DNA of 64,000 nucleotides from Sphingomonas carotinifaciens (GCF_009789535.1 NZ_WSUT01000005.1:1673501-1737500), one strand, 5' to 3'; shown: positions 51,683-61,138, counted from the first letter of the stretch. Numbers and translations: made by a program. The notes: a model not told the origin generated them from the letters alone.

Positions 51683-53323
51683 ATGACCATCATCGGACGG
51701 CGCGGCGCCCTCGCCCTGATCGGCAGCGGCGCCAGCCTTTCCATTCCGGCTGTGGCACGTGGCCCGGCCAGCGCCCGCTTCGAGCACGGCATCGCCAGCG
51801 GCGACCCGGCCGCGGACGGCGCCGTGCTGTGGACCCGCGCCACCCCCGCCGACGCCAGTGCCGACGTCGCGCTGGAATGGCACGTCGCCGACGGCCCCGA
51901 CGCCGCGCCCCGCCACACCGGCCGGGTCGTCGCCCGCGCCGCCGCCGACCATACCGCCAAGCTGGAGGTGACCGGCCTCGCGCCCGGCCGCGACTACTGG
52001 TTCTGGTTCACCGACGCCGCCGGCACCCGCTCGCCCACCGGCCGCTTCCGCACCCTGCCCAGGGGCGCGGTCGACCGCCTCGTCCTCGCCGTCGCCTCGT
52101 GCCAGCTATATCCCGGCGGCCTGTTCAACGCCTATGCCGACATGGCGGCGCTGCCCCGGCTCGACGCGGTTCTCCATCTCGGCGACTATATCTATGAATA
52201 TGGCGCCGGGGGGTACGGCGCGGACATCGGCCGCAAGCTGAACCGCCTGCCCGATCCGGCGCACGAGATCGTCTCGCTGTCCGACTATCGCCGCCGCCAT
52301 GCACAGGTGAAGCGCGATGCGGACATGCAGGCCGCCCACGCCCGCGCCGCCTTTATCTGCGTGTGGGACGATCACGAGGTCGCCAATGACGGCTGGGTCG
52401 GCGGCGCCGAGAACCACGACCCCGCGACCGAGGGCGACTGGACCGCGCGCAAGGCGGCGGCGATGCAGGCCTATTTCGAATGGATGCCGATCCGCGAATC
52501 GCGTCGCGGGCTGGGTCGCGAGGCCATCTTCCGCAGCTTCGAGTTCGGCGATCTGGCAACGCTGGCGATGGTGGAAACCCGGCTGCTCGCGCGCAGCGAA
52601 CAGGTCGCGCCCAAGGGGCAGGCGCCCGCGTCCGGCGATTATGCCGCCGCCCTGGCCGAAGCCGCCCGCCCCGACCGCGAGATGCTCGGCGCGCAGCAGC
52701 AGCGCTGGCTGGAGGACGTGCTGGCCCGCTCGGTCCGCGCGAACAAGCCGTGGCAGCTGCTCGGCAATCAGGTGGTAATGGCGCGCGTCGCCGGCCCCGA
52801 TCTGGAAAAGGCATTGGGCGCGGAGAAATACGCCGCGACGCTTGCCCGCATTCCGGCGGCATATCGCGACCGGCTGGCCCGGTCGCTCGCCAGCTACCGC
52901 GTCGGCATCCCCTTCAGCCTCGATTCGTGGGACGGCTATCCGGCGGCCCGCGAACGGCTCTACCAGAGCTTCCGGCGTGCCGGCGCGCGTCCGGTCGTCC
53001 TGTCGGGGGACAGCCATGCGGCATGGTCGAACGACCTGTACGACGATGCCGGCCACCTGGTCGCGGCCGAATTCGGGGCCACCGCGATCACCAGCCCGTC
53101 CTATGGCTCGCTGCTCCCCGGCCTCGGCAAGGTGCTGGCAGACCAGAATCGCGAGGTCGTGTTCTGCGACCAGGATTCGAAGGGCTATACGCTGCTGACG
53201 CTCACCCCCGATGCGGCCACCGCCGAACATATCGCGGTGTCCACCATCCTCGCCAAACCCTTTACCCGCCGGGTGACCGCCACCCACCGCGTCACCACCG
53301 ACAAGACCCGGCCGATCGCGTAA
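51683..53323 (+). CDS. phoD: PhoD-type alkaline phosphatase/phosphodiesterase
   Basis: Secreted metallophosphoesterase releasing phosphate from monoesters and diesters. The 546 residues begin with a Tat leader (IIGRRGALALIGSG). An N-terminal beta-sandwich (about 40-135, FEHGIASGDP, LWTRATP) precedes the catalytic domain with ASCQLYPGG, LHLGDYIYEYG, VWDDHEVANDGW, NKPWQLLGNQV, and VLSGDSHAAW. The start at 51683 gives a normal Tat leader; the ATG at 51656, overlapping the receptor stop, would add nine residues. Pairing with the TonB receptor suggests a phosphate-scavenging unit. Confidence 0.92.
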   Translation: MTIIGRRGALALIGSGASLSIPAVARGPASARFEHGIASGDPAADGAVLWTRATPADASADVALEWHVADGPDAAPRHTGRVVARAAADHTAKLEVTGLAPGRDYWFWFTDAAGTRSPTGRFRTLPRGAVDRLVLAVASCQLYPGGLFNAYADMAALPRLDAVLHLGDYIYEYGAGGYGADIGRKLNRLPDPAHEIVSLSDYRRRHAQVKRDADMQAAHARAAFICVWDDHEVANDGWVGGAENHDPATEGDWTARKAAAMQAYFEWMPIRESRRGLGREAIFRSFEFGDLATLAMVETRLLARSEQVAPKGQAPASGDYAAALAEAARPDREMLGAQQQRWLEDVLARSVRANKPWQLLGNQVVMARVAGPDLEKALGAEKYAATLARIPAAYRDRLARSLASYRVGIPFSLDSWDGYPAARERLYQSFRRAGARPVVLSGDSHAAWSNDLYDDAGHLVAAEFGATAITSPSYGSLLPGLGKVLADQNREVVFCDQDSKGYTLLTLTPDAATAEHIAVSTILAKPFTRRVTATHRVTTDKTRPIA

Positions 53324-53346
53324 CAGGCAGCACGCCGATTCCTTTT

Positions 53347-53381
53347 CCGTTCGGCCTTCGACTTCGCGCAAGGCCGAACGG
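53347..53381. terminator. Perfect 12-bp hairpin after phoD
   Basis: CCGTTCGGCCTT and AAGGCCGAACGG are exact complements with an 11-base loop (GCGC-containing). CTTTT precedes it and there is no T-run after it. It may terminate phoD transcription with Rho or protect the mRNA end. Confidence 0.6.
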
Positions 53382-53451
53382 ATCGTCGCACTATCCCGCC
53401 ATCGCCCGTCGCGCACCGGTATCCACATCGCCCATCCCGCGTTGTGCCCGC

Positions 53452-54513
53452 ATGACCCTGAACCCGGCCGATCCCCGAACCGCCGCCGCCAGCGGCATGG
53501 CACGCTTCCTTGGCCGCATCGCGCCCGACGAGACGATCGCGGTCGCCGCGCATTTCGACGCGGACGGCCTTGCCGCCGCCGCCATCCTCACGCGCGCGCT
53601 GCGCACCGCCGGCCGCACCGCCGAACCGGTGATCGTCGGCAAGGCGCAGACGCCGTGGGACGAGGATTTCGCAGGCCGGTTGCGCGGCCTGAACCCCGGC
53701 GGGCTGATCCTCGCCGATCTCGGCACCCGCGCCGAACCGGTGCTTGCCGGCACGCCGACACTGATCGTCGACCATCACCGCCCGACCGGCACACCCCCCG
53801 ACGCCGTCACGCTGAGCGGCCACGCGCTCGATCCCGAACCGACCAGCGCCCTGATCGCCTGGTGGGCGACGACGGCGCTCGGCGACCAGAGCGACCTGCT
53901 CTGGCTCGCCGCACTCGGCCTGATCGGCGACATGGCGGAGGCGGCGGGCTTTCCCGAACTGGCCGAGGCGCAGAGCCGCTGGGGCAAGACCGCGCTGCGC
54001 GATGCCGTGTCGCTGGTCAACGCACCGCGCCGCACCGCCGCCGCCGATGCGGGACCCGCGCTCCGCCTGCTGCTCGCCGGCGATGGGCCCAAGGCGATCA
54101 CCAGGGGGGAGGGGCCGGACGTCCAGGCGCTCGCGGCGGCAAAGGCGGAGGTGCGTGACGCGGTGGAGGCCGCCCGCCGCGTTCCTCCCCGGATCGCCGG
54201 CGACGTCGCGTTGCTCCTCTTTTCCTCACCCTGCCAGATCCATCCGCTGATCGCTCAGCAATGGCGCGGACGGCTGCGCGACAAGATCGTGATCGCGGCG
54301 AACAGCGGCTACCGCCCCGGCTGGGTCCACTTCGCCACCCGCTCGGCCACCGGCCGCGATCTCCTCGCCTTTCTCGCCGAACACCGCCCCGACGGCGCCG
54401 ATGGCCGCTACGGCAACGGCCACGCCCAGGCCACCGGCGGCGCGCTGCCGGTGGAGATATGGAACCGCTTCGTCACGGGACTGGGAATCGTGGAGGCGCA
54501 GGTCGCACCCTGA
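53452..54513 (+). CDS. DHH family phosphoesterase (RecJ-like fold)
   Basis: A 353-residue putative nuclease or phosphoesterase. The DHH domain has AHFDADGLAAAAIL (motif I with DxDG), LILADLGTR (motif II), IVDHHRPTG (the DHH motif) and LGLIGDMAE. The C-terminal DHHA1-type region carries YGNGHAQATGGALP, resembling the GGGH substrate-binding loop. Motif I lacks the second His of a DHH triad. It is shorter than RecJ (over 550 residues), so single-strand exonuclease or nanoRNase activity is possible but unproven. The start at 53452 is chosen because the domain begins soon after it. Confidence 0.82.
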   Translation: MTLNPADPRTAAASGMARFLGRIAPDETIAVAAHFDADGLAAAAILTRALRTAGRTAEPVIVGKAQTPWDEDFAGRLRGLNPGGLILADLGTRAEPVLAGTPTLIVDHHRPTGTPPDAVTLSGHALDPEPTSALIAWWATTALGDQSDLLWLAALGLIGDMAEAAGFPELAEAQSRWGKTALRDAVSLVNAPRRTAAADAGPALRLLLAGDGPKAITRGEGPDVQALAAAKAEVRDAVEAARRVPPRIAGDVALLLFSSPCQIHPLIAQQWRGRLRDKIVIAANSGYRPGWVHFATRSATGRDLLAFLAEHRPDGADGRYGNGHAQATGGALPVEIWNRFVTGLGIVEAQVAP

Positions 54514-54532
54514 CTCCCTCGCCCCTACGGGG

Positions 54533-54575
54533 AGCATCAGGTCGTCCATGCCGGGGGCATGGACGACCTGATGCT
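54533..54575. repeat. Perfect 20-bp palindrome between convergent genes
   Basis: The arms AGCATCAGGTCGTCCATGCC and GGCATGGACGACCTGATGCT are exact reverse complements around GGG. A second weaker inverted repeat (GAAGGGTGAGGGG at 54605-54617 with its complement at 54646) follows. The pair lies between the ends of the DHH and ABC1 genes and probably blocks transcription from both sides. Confidence 0.85.
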
Positions 54576-54649
54576 GGAAGGGGCCCGCTGCCGCAAGGCA
54601 GTGGGAAGGGTGAGGGGCCGCCACAAGCGCCGCACTGCTTGGCTACCCC

Positions 54650-55990
54650 TCACCCTCCCGTCGCACCGAATGAAGCGTGCCTGTACCCCTCGACCATCCC
54701 CCGCACATCCACCCGCGCCTTCAACCGCGCGCACAGCAGGGCCGTCCCGCTCACCTTGCGCTGCACGAACAGCGTATCCACCGGCGGCAGGTGCCAGGTG
54801 TCCCGGTCCTCCGCCATCGTCGCCGCCTCCTGCCGCAGCACCGGGACGAAGGCACGGTCGCCGAAGTCGAACGCGCCCGGCTGGTCCAGCTTGGCCAGGA
54901 TCACCCCGATCATCCGGTCCACCGTCGCCCGGTGCCGTTCGGTCGCCGCCGCGCCCAGAAAGCCGGTTTCCACCGCCGCCACGCGCACCGCATCGCGGTC
55001 GCCGCTCAGTCCCGCCAGGATCAGCCGGTGATAGGCGGCCTGCGTCTCCGGCCGGATCACCCGCGCCGCCCCGAAATCCAGCAGCACCAGCCGGCCCGTA
55101 TCCGCCTGCCAACGATAATTGGCGAAGTTGGGATCGGTCTGCATCACCCCCCAGGCGAACAGCTCGCGCAGCATCAGCCGCACCAGCGCCTCGGCCGCCT
55201 TGTCGCGCGTCGCCTGATCGGCCGCCTCCAGCACCTCCACCCGCTCGCCGGCCACGAATTCCATCGCCAGCACCCGGCCGGTACTCAGCGCCGGGTCGGA
55301 CCCCGGCACCACATAGGCGGGATCGTCGCCGACCAGCGTGCGATACCGCTCCAGCATCGCGCGCTCGCGCTCGTAATCGGCTTCCTCGTGCAACTGCCGC
55401 TTGGCCTCGCCCAGCAGCGGCGCGATATCCAGCTCGCGCGGCAACAGGCCCGAGACGCGCAGCAACGTCGCGACATTGTCGACATCGGCGTCGATGCTGT
55501 TCGCGATCCCCGGATATTGCACCTTGATCGCCAGCGTGCGGCCATCGGGCATCTCGGCGCGGTGGACCTGCCCGATCGAGGCGGCGGCGATCGGATGCGC
55601 CTGGAAATGCCGGAACTTGCGGCGCCAGTCGCGCCCCCATTCCGCCGTGAGTACGCCGTCCAGTTGCTTGGGCGGCATGTGATGCGCATTGTCGCGCAGG
55701 CGGGCCAGGATCTGCGTCAGCTCGGGCGGCAGGATGTCGCCGGCATCCATCGAGATCATCTGGCCCAGCTTCATCGCCGCGCCGCGCAGATTGGCGAGCT
55801 GATCCGCCACCCGTGCCGCGTTTTTGGGCGTCAGGATCAGGTCGTTCATTTTCGGCCGTTCGCCCGCCGCCAGTCGCCGGGCGCCCTCGGTCACGATTCC
55901 CCCGGCGATGCCGCCGACGATGCGGCCCATGCCGCCCAGTCGCCCGATCCGTCCGCCGGGCACGGCCCGACCCTTCGATTCCTCGGTCAT
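54650..55990 (-). CDS. ABC1/UbiB-type atypical kinase family protein
   Basis: A 446-residue member of the ABC1/ADCK/UbiB family. The KxGQ motif is seen in AAMKLGQMISMDAGDILP, followed by AAASIGQVHRAEMPDGR, the ATP-binding Lys in LAIKVQYPG, the Glu in FVAGERVEV, MQTDPNFANY in place of the catalytic HxDxHPGN, and VLLDFGAAR. Members support ubiquinone synthesis or other lipid processes. It lacks obvious C-terminal membrane helices and is not beside ubi genes, so it is more like the soluble ABC1 group than UbiB itself. It starts four bases after the metallophosphoesterase stop. Confidence 0.88.
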   Translation of the reverse strand: MTEESKGRAVPGGRIGRLGGMGRIVGGIAGGIVTEGARRLAAGERPKMNDLILTPKNAARVADQLANLRGAAMKLGQMISMDAGDILPPELTQILARLRDNAHHMPPKQLDGVLTAEWGRDWRRKFRHFQAHPIAAASIGQVHRAEMPDGRTLAIKVQYPGIANSIDADVDNVATLLRVSGLLPRELDIAPLLGEAKRQLHEEADYERERAMLERYRTLVGDDPAYVVPGSDPALSTGRVLAMEFVAGERVEVLEAADQATRDKAAEALVRLMLRELFAWGVMQTDPNFANYRWQADTGRLVLLDFGAARVIRPETQAAYHRLILAGLSGDRDAVRVAAVETGFLGAAATERHRATVDRMIGVILAKLDQPGAFDFGDRAFVPVLRQEAATMAEDRDTWHLPPVDTLFVQRKVSGTALLCARLKARVDVRGMVEGYRHASFGATGG

Positions 55991-55993
55991 GTG

Positions 55994-56479
55994 TCAGGTC
56001 CTCAACAGGTCGGATAGCGTCACGGGGGCGAAGTCGTGCACGTCGGTGCCGACATCGAATTGCCGCGGCATCGGTTTCAACCGGCCATGGCTGTGGCCGT
56101 GTAGGTTGATCGCGCGGCGATGCTGTCCGTTCCAACTGCGGAAAGGATAATGGCACAGCACCAGCCGGTGATCGTCCAGCGTCAGCTCGGCATAATCGCC
56201 GGTACTGGCCCAGCCGGGTGCGGCCAGCGTGTCCTCCGGATCGTTGTTCCCGCGCAGCAGATGCTTGGTGCCGTTCAGCCGCGCCAGCAGGGCGGCGACA
56301 TCGGCGGGGCGCCGCGCGACGTCGCCCAGATGCCACACCGTATCGCCAGGTGCGACGACCGCGTTCCAGCGGGCGATCAGCGTTTCGTTCATCTCCGCGG
56401 TCGAGGCGAAGGGCCGGCGCGAGATGTTGATCGTGCGGTGATCGCCGAAATGCGTGTCCGCGGTGAAGAAGACCGTCAT
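55994..56479 (-). CDS. Small metallophosphoesterase
   Basis: A 161-residue calcineurin-like phosphoesterase. Metal-ligand motifs are complete: TADTHFGDHRTI (DxH), GDTVWHLGDVAR (GD), LLRGNNDPE (GNxD-like), LCHYPF (His) and NLHGHSHGR (GHSH). Such short stand-alone enzymes act on small phosphodiesters or nucleotides, and the substrate is unknown. It overlaps the upstream radical SAM gene by four bases and precedes the ABC1 kinase by only a few, so the three form one operon. Confidence 0.9.
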   Translation of the reverse strand: MTVFFTADTHFGDHRTINISRRPFASTAEMNETLIARWNAVVAPGDTVWHLGDVARRPADVAALLARLNGTKHLLRGNNDPEDTLAAPGWASTGDYAELTLDDHRLVLCHYPFRSWNGQHRRAINLHGHSHGRLKPMPRQFDVGTDVHDFAPVTLSDLLRT

Positions 56480-57564
56480 GTCCAGTACAGCACCCGCGCC
56501 ATCGGCAAGGCCTCGGCGATGCGGCGTTCGAAGAACTGGCGCAGGTCGCGCATCGTGGCCGCGTCATAGACATGCTTCTCGGTGCCGAACTTGGTGCGCT
56601 TCGTCACCCGGTCGCGCGGCGTCATGTCCAGCGACGATCCCGGATACCAGCTGTCCAGCACCGCCTTCGATCCGGCGGTGAAGCGGTGGGTTATCAACTC
56701 GACGGTCAGGTCCAGGTCCGCCACCCCCGCCAGTGCGGCGGCGGCATCGTCGATCAGCGCGCCGTAGGCCGTCTGCCAGCCCTCCGCCGCGATGATCGGC
56801 GCGATCGTCAGTCCGACCGGATAGCCCGCCGCCGCCATCTGCCCCAGCGCGTGCAACCGCTGCGCGACGGGCGCGGTGCCCCCCTCGAACCGGGCAAAGG
56901 CGCGCGGGTTGATCGATGCGCGCATCCGCGTGCGCCCGCCATGGTCGAGCGTCAGCAGCGGGGCCACATCGGCGAACTTGCTGGTGAAGCGTAGTTGCGC
57001 GGCCACGTCCCACCGCCCGAACCATGCGATGGCCGCGGACAGCGATCCCGTCAGCGGCTCCAGCGCGAGGGGGTCGGTGTAGCACGACGCCTCGAACGTC
57101 GTCCCTTCATGCGCCCGCGCGCTGCTGCGCGAGGTGATCGTGCCTTGCCCCAGATAGGCGGGCAGGCCGTCCAGTATCTCGTCCAGATTGGCATAGACGC
57201 GGGTGATCGGCGGCCCCTTCAGCGATCCTGCAAGATAGCAGTAGCTGCAATGTGCCGGACATCCTTCCGCCAGGTCGACCCGCCAGTCCGCGCTTGGCGC
57301 GATCGGCTGCAACCGGCGTTTCGACGGTGGCGCCACCACCACCGCCAGCGTCGCCTTGGCCTCGGCATAGGCGCGGCGCGGATCGTCCTCGAACCCTAGC
57401 GTCAGCCGGTCCCCCGACAATTCCACCACCTCGATCCCCATACGCTCGGCCCGCACCAGAATGGCGCGTCCATGCGCGAAATCGCGTGCGGAACGCGTCA
57501 CGACCACGCGGCGCGGCTTCCAGGTGCCGATGCCGGCGCGGGTGGGGGAGGGGGCGGTCTGCAC
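56476..57564 (-). CDS. SplB-like radical SAM protein
   Basis: A 362-residue radical SAM enzyme related to spore photoproduct lyase (SplB-like, PA0069 type). The [4Fe-4S] motif is GCPAHCSYCYLAG (CxxxCxxC). Further features are TFEASCYTDPLALEPLTG, LRFTSKFADV, RMRASINP and a C-terminal RTKFGTEKHVYD block. In non-sporeformers these proteins may repair DNA or perform other radical chemistry, which is not established. The GTG at 57564 is taken as the start because upstream codons run toward the divergent kinase gene without family sequence. It is the first gene of a three-gene operon. Confidence 0.82.
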   Translation of the reverse strand: MQTAPSPTRAGIGTWKPRRVVVTRSARDFAHGRAILVRAERMGIEVVELSGDRLTLGFEDDPRRAYAEAKATLAVVVAPPSKRRLQPIAPSADWRVDLAEGCPAHCSYCYLAGSLKGPPITRVYANLDEILDGLPAYLGQGTITSRSSARAHEGTTFEASCYTDPLALEPLTGSLSAAIAWFGRWDVAAQLRFTSKFADVAPLLTLDHGGRTRMRASINPRAFARFEGGTAPVAQRLHALGQMAAAGYPVGLTIAPIIAAEGWQTAYGALIDDAAAALAGVADLDLTVELITHRFTAGSKAVLDSWYPGSSLDMTPRDRVTKRTKFGTEKHVYDAATMRDLRQFFERRIAEALPMARVLYWT

Positions 57565-57692
57565 GGGGTTCGAACGAATGGCTGCCGAACTTGTTCGCGG
57601 CCCCGTTCGCGGCGAAGCTTTTCGGTGCGGGCGCAACCAGCGTGCGGCGATGTTTGTTGATGCTTCCCTCGTCCCTCAGGTAATCGCCCCAA

Positions 57693-60600
57693 GTGACCGC
57701 TGCCTCAAACCCTGCCTGGACCGAGGCCGATCGCCTCGCTGAACTGGAATCCTACGCGATTCTCGATACTTCGCGGGAGGCGGAGTTTGACGATATCGCC
57801 CGGCTGGCCGCCGATGTGTTTGAAGCGCCGATGGCGGTGGTCAATCTCGTGGCGGGCGACCGGCAATGGTTCAAGGCGGAGGTCGGCATCGGCGCCTGCG
57901 AACTCCCCCTCGACGCCTCCATCTGCGCCCACGCGATCCGCCACCCCGGCCTCTTCATCGTCCCCGACCTCGCCCAGGATCCACGCTTCGCCCAGAACCC
58001 CCTGGTCACCTCCTCCCCCAACCTCCGCTTCTACGCCGCCACCCCCCTAACCACCCCCACCGGCCTCCCCCTCGGAACGGTGTGCGTGCTGGATACCAAA
58101 GCGCGGCCGGAGGGCATTACCGAGCGTCAGCAATTGACACTGCAATTGCTTGCGCGACAGGTGATGACGCAACTGGACCTGCGTCGCGCAATCGCGCTGC
58201 GCGACCGGCGGACAGCCCAGCTGGAAGCGGAAATTGCGGGACGACGTGGCGTGGACCGCGCACTCGCCGAGACCGATCGACGGCTTAATGCCGTGCTGGA
58301 TAATACGCGAATGGCTGTGTTCCTGATGGATGAGCGGCAGCATTGCGTTTATGTTAATGCGGCGGCGGAGGCTTTGACGGGGTATCGTCTGGGGGAGATG
58401 GCGGGGCGGCCGTTGCACGACGTGGTGCACCATACGTATCCCGACGGGCGGCACTACCCGTTGGAGGAGTGTCCGATCGACCGGGCATTTCCCGAGCGTG
58501 CCCAGATGGATGGGGAGGAATTGTTCGTCGCCCCCGATGGCTCCTTCTACCCCGTCGCATTTACCGCGAGCCCGGTGCTGGACGATCATGGCAGCCCGGT
58601 GGGTACGGTGATCGAGGTGCGGGACGTGTCGGAGCAGAAGGCGCGGGAACAGGCGCTGGTGGAGTCCGAGGCACGGTTCCGCAACATGGCCGATCATGCG
58701 CCGGTGATGATGTGGGTGACCGACCCGGACGGGCGCTGCACCTATCTGAACAAGGCATGGTACGAGTTCACCGGACAGACCGCGGAGACGGCCGAAGGGC
58801 TGGGCTGGCTGAACGCGGTGCATCCCGAGGACAGCGGCTGGTCTGGCGAGGTGTTCCTGGACGCCAATGCGCGTCAGGCACCGTTCCGGCTGGAATATCG
58901 CCTGCGCCGCCACGACGGCACCTATCGCTGGGCGATCGATGCCGCATCGCCGCGTTTCGGCACGGACGGGGCGTTCCTCGGCTATATCGGATCGGTCATC
59001 GACATCGACGAACGGCGTGAAACGGAAAATGCGCTGCGCGCCAGCGAGCAGCGCTATCGCACGCTGTTCGAGGCGATCGAGGCCGGATTCTGCATCATCG
59101 ACATGGTGTTCGACGACGAGGGCCACCCGGTCGACTATCGCTTCGTCGAGGCCAATCCGGCGTTCGAGCGGCAGACCGGCCTGAAGGATGTGGAAGGACG
59201 CAGCGCCCGCGAACTGGTGCCCGGACTGGAGGCACACTGGTTCGAAAGCTATGGCCGTGTGGCACTGTCCGGCGAGCCGGTGCGGTTCGAGAACGGATCG
59301 GAGGCGATGGGCCGCTGGTTCGAGGTACATGCGCTTCGACTGGGGCCGGCGGAGGCGCGTCGCGTCGCGATCCTGTTCAACGACATCACCGAGCGCCGCC
59401 GCACGGACGTGGCGCTGCGTGCACTGAACGAGACGCTGGAGCACCGGGTGGAGGACGCGCTGGCCGAGCGCAAGCTGTGGGCCGACGTGATCGAGAACGC
59501 CAATGCGATGATCGCGGTGGTCTCGCCCGACTATCGTTTCCTCGCACTCAATGCCGCCTATGCCGCGGAATTCGCGCGCATCTACGGCATCCACCCCAAG
59601 GTGGGCGACAGCTTGGGCGAATTGATGGCACCGGTCGCGGCGCATCGTGACGAAGCGTTGGCGATCTGGCGTCGCGCATTGTCGGGCGAGGCGTTCACGG
59701 TGACCGAGCCGTTCGGCGAGAGCGACCTGGATCGTCCTTATTACGAGTTGCGCTTCAACGCGCTGCATGACCGCGAAGGTCATTTCGTCGGCGCGTTCCA
59801 ATATGCCGTGGACGTGACCGACCGGCTGCGCGATCAGGCGCGGCTGGCGGCGGCCGAGGAGCAGTTGCGCCAGGCGCAGAAGATGGAAGCGGTGGGTCAG
59901 TTGACCGGCGGCATCGCGCATGATTTCAACAATATGCTGGCGGTGACGATCGGCTCGCTCGATCTGCTGAACCGGCGGATCGGCGCATCGGATGCGCGTG
60001 CCAAACGCTATATCGATGCAGCGACCGACGGTGCGCGGCGCGCGGCAACGCTGACCCAGCGGTTGCTCGCCTTTTCACGGCAACAGCCGCTGCGGCCCGA
60101 GGCGGTGGACCCCAACCGGCTGGTCTCCGGCATGTCCGATCTGTTGCGCCATTCGCTGGGCGGCGACGTGCGGCTGGAGACGGTGCTGGCGGGTGGCATC
60201 TGGCCGACCCATGTCGACCCGAACCAGTTGGAAAACGTGATCCTGAACCTGGCGATCAACGCACGCGACGCGATGCCGGAGGGCGGGCGCGTGACGATCG
60301 AGACGCAGAATGCCCATCTGGACAGCCGCTATGTCGCATCGCAAATGGGCGTGGCGGCGGGGCATTACGTGCTGATCGCGGTATCGGACACCGGCACCGG
60401 CATGCCGCCCGAGGTGATCGCCAAGGCATTCGACCCGTTCTTCACGACCAAGGGCGTGGGCAAGGGGACGGGGCTTGGGCTGAGCCAGGTCTATGGCTTC
60501 GTCAAACAATCCGGCGGGCACGTGAAGATCTATTCGGAGCCGGGCGAGGGGACGACCGTCAAGGTCTATCTGCCACGGCTGATTGGTGCAGAGGCCGAGC

Positions 60601-61016
60601 CCGCCTCGCTGGCCGACGACCGCGACCTGCCGCTGGGCGAGCAGGAAGAGGTGATCCTGGTGGTCGAGGACGAGCCGAGCGTCCGGCAGTTCAGCGTCGA
60701 GGCCCTGACCGAGCTCGGCTACCGCGTGATCGAGGCGGACTCGGCGGCGGCGGCGCTGCGCCTGCTGGATGCCAATCCCGACATCGCGCTGTTGTTTACC
60801 GATGTGGTGATGCCCGAGGTGAACGGCGCCAGGCTGGCCGAGGAAGTACGGCGGCGGCGTCCCGATCTGCGGGTGCTGTTCACCACCGGGTATACCCGCA
60901 ACGCGGTGGTGCATAACGGGGTGCTGGACCCCGGCGTCGAATTGATCGGCAAGCCGTTCACCATCGAGGAACTGGCCGCCAAGGTGCGCGAGGTGCTGGA
61001 AACGCCGTTGGGGTGA
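57693..61016 (+). CDS. GAF-PAS(4) hybrid histidine kinase
   Basis: A 1107-residue cytoplasmic multi-sensor kinase with no membrane helix. Order: GAF domain (about 20-165, VNLVAGDRQWFKAEVG), four PAS domains (about 195-320, 322-450, 450-575, 593-715), HisKA with phospho-acceptor His743 (GGIAHDFNNM), HATPase (NLAINARDAMPEGG, SDTGTGMPPE, GKGTGLGLSQVYG) and a C-terminal receiver with Asp1037 (FTDVVMPE). The GTG start at 57693 has no strong ribosome-binding site. No cognate regulator is near, so the signal probably passes to a phosphotransfer protein elsewhere. Codons at about residues 72-130 are unusually C-rich. Confidence 0.93.
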   Translation: MTAASNPAWTEADRLAELESYAILDTSREAEFDDIARLAADVFEAPMAVVNLVAGDRQWFKAEVGIGACELPLDASICAHAIRHPGLFIVPDLAQDPRFAQNPLVTSSPNLRFYAATPLTTPTGLPLGTVCVLDTKARPEGITERQQLTLQLLARQVMTQLDLRRAIALRDRRTAQLEAEIAGRRGVDRALAETDRRLNAVLDNTRMAVFLMDERQHCVYVNAAAEALTGYRLGEMAGRPLHDVVHHTYPDGRHYPLEECPIDRAFPERAQMDGEELFVAPDGSFYPVAFTASPVLDDHGSPVGTVIEVRDVSEQKAREQALVESEARFRNMADHAPVMMWVTDPDGRCTYLNKAWYEFTGQTAETAEGLGWLNAVHPEDSGWSGEVFLDANARQAPFRLEYRLRRHDGTYRWAIDAASPRFGTDGAFLGYIGSVIDIDERRETENALRASEQRYRTLFEAIEAGFCIIDMVFDDEGHPVDYRFVEANPAFERQTGLKDVEGRSARELVPGLEAHWFESYGRVALSGEPVRFENGSEAMGRWFEVHALRLGPAEARRVAILFNDITERRRTDVALRALNETLEHRVEDALAERKLWADVIENANAMIAVVSPDYRFLALNAAYAAEFARIYGIHPKVGDSLGELMAPVAAHRDEALAIWRRALSGEAFTVTEPFGESDLDRPYYELRFNALHDREGHFVGAFQYAVDVTDRLRDQARLAAAEEQLRQAQKMEAVGQLTGGIAHDFNNMLAVTIGSLDLLNRRIGASDARAKRYIDAATDGARRAATLTQRLLAFSRQQPLRPEAVDPNRLVSGMSDLLRHSLGGDVRLETVLAGGIWPTHVDPNQLENVILNLAINARDAMPEGGRVTIETQNAHLDSRYVASQMGVAAGHYVLIAVSDTGTGMPPEVIAKAFDPFFTTKGVGKGTGLGLSQVYGFVKQSGGHVKIYSEPGEGTTVKVYLPRLIGAEAEPASLADDRDLPLGEQEEVILVVEDEPSVRQFSVEALTELGYRVIEADSAAAALRLLDANPDIALLFTDVVMPEVNGARLAEEVRRRRPDLRVLFTTGYTRNAVVHNGVLDPGVELIGKPFTIEELAAKVREVLETPLG

Positions 61017-61138
61017 GCGGCGTTTATCCCAAATTGCGGATACGCCTGGTTGCAGTTCTGCAAGTTCAGGCAGATGCTGCAAGCGAGGGAATGCGGCGGA
61101 ACGGGCGCGTTACCCCATATTCGATCCGGGAGGCCGTG

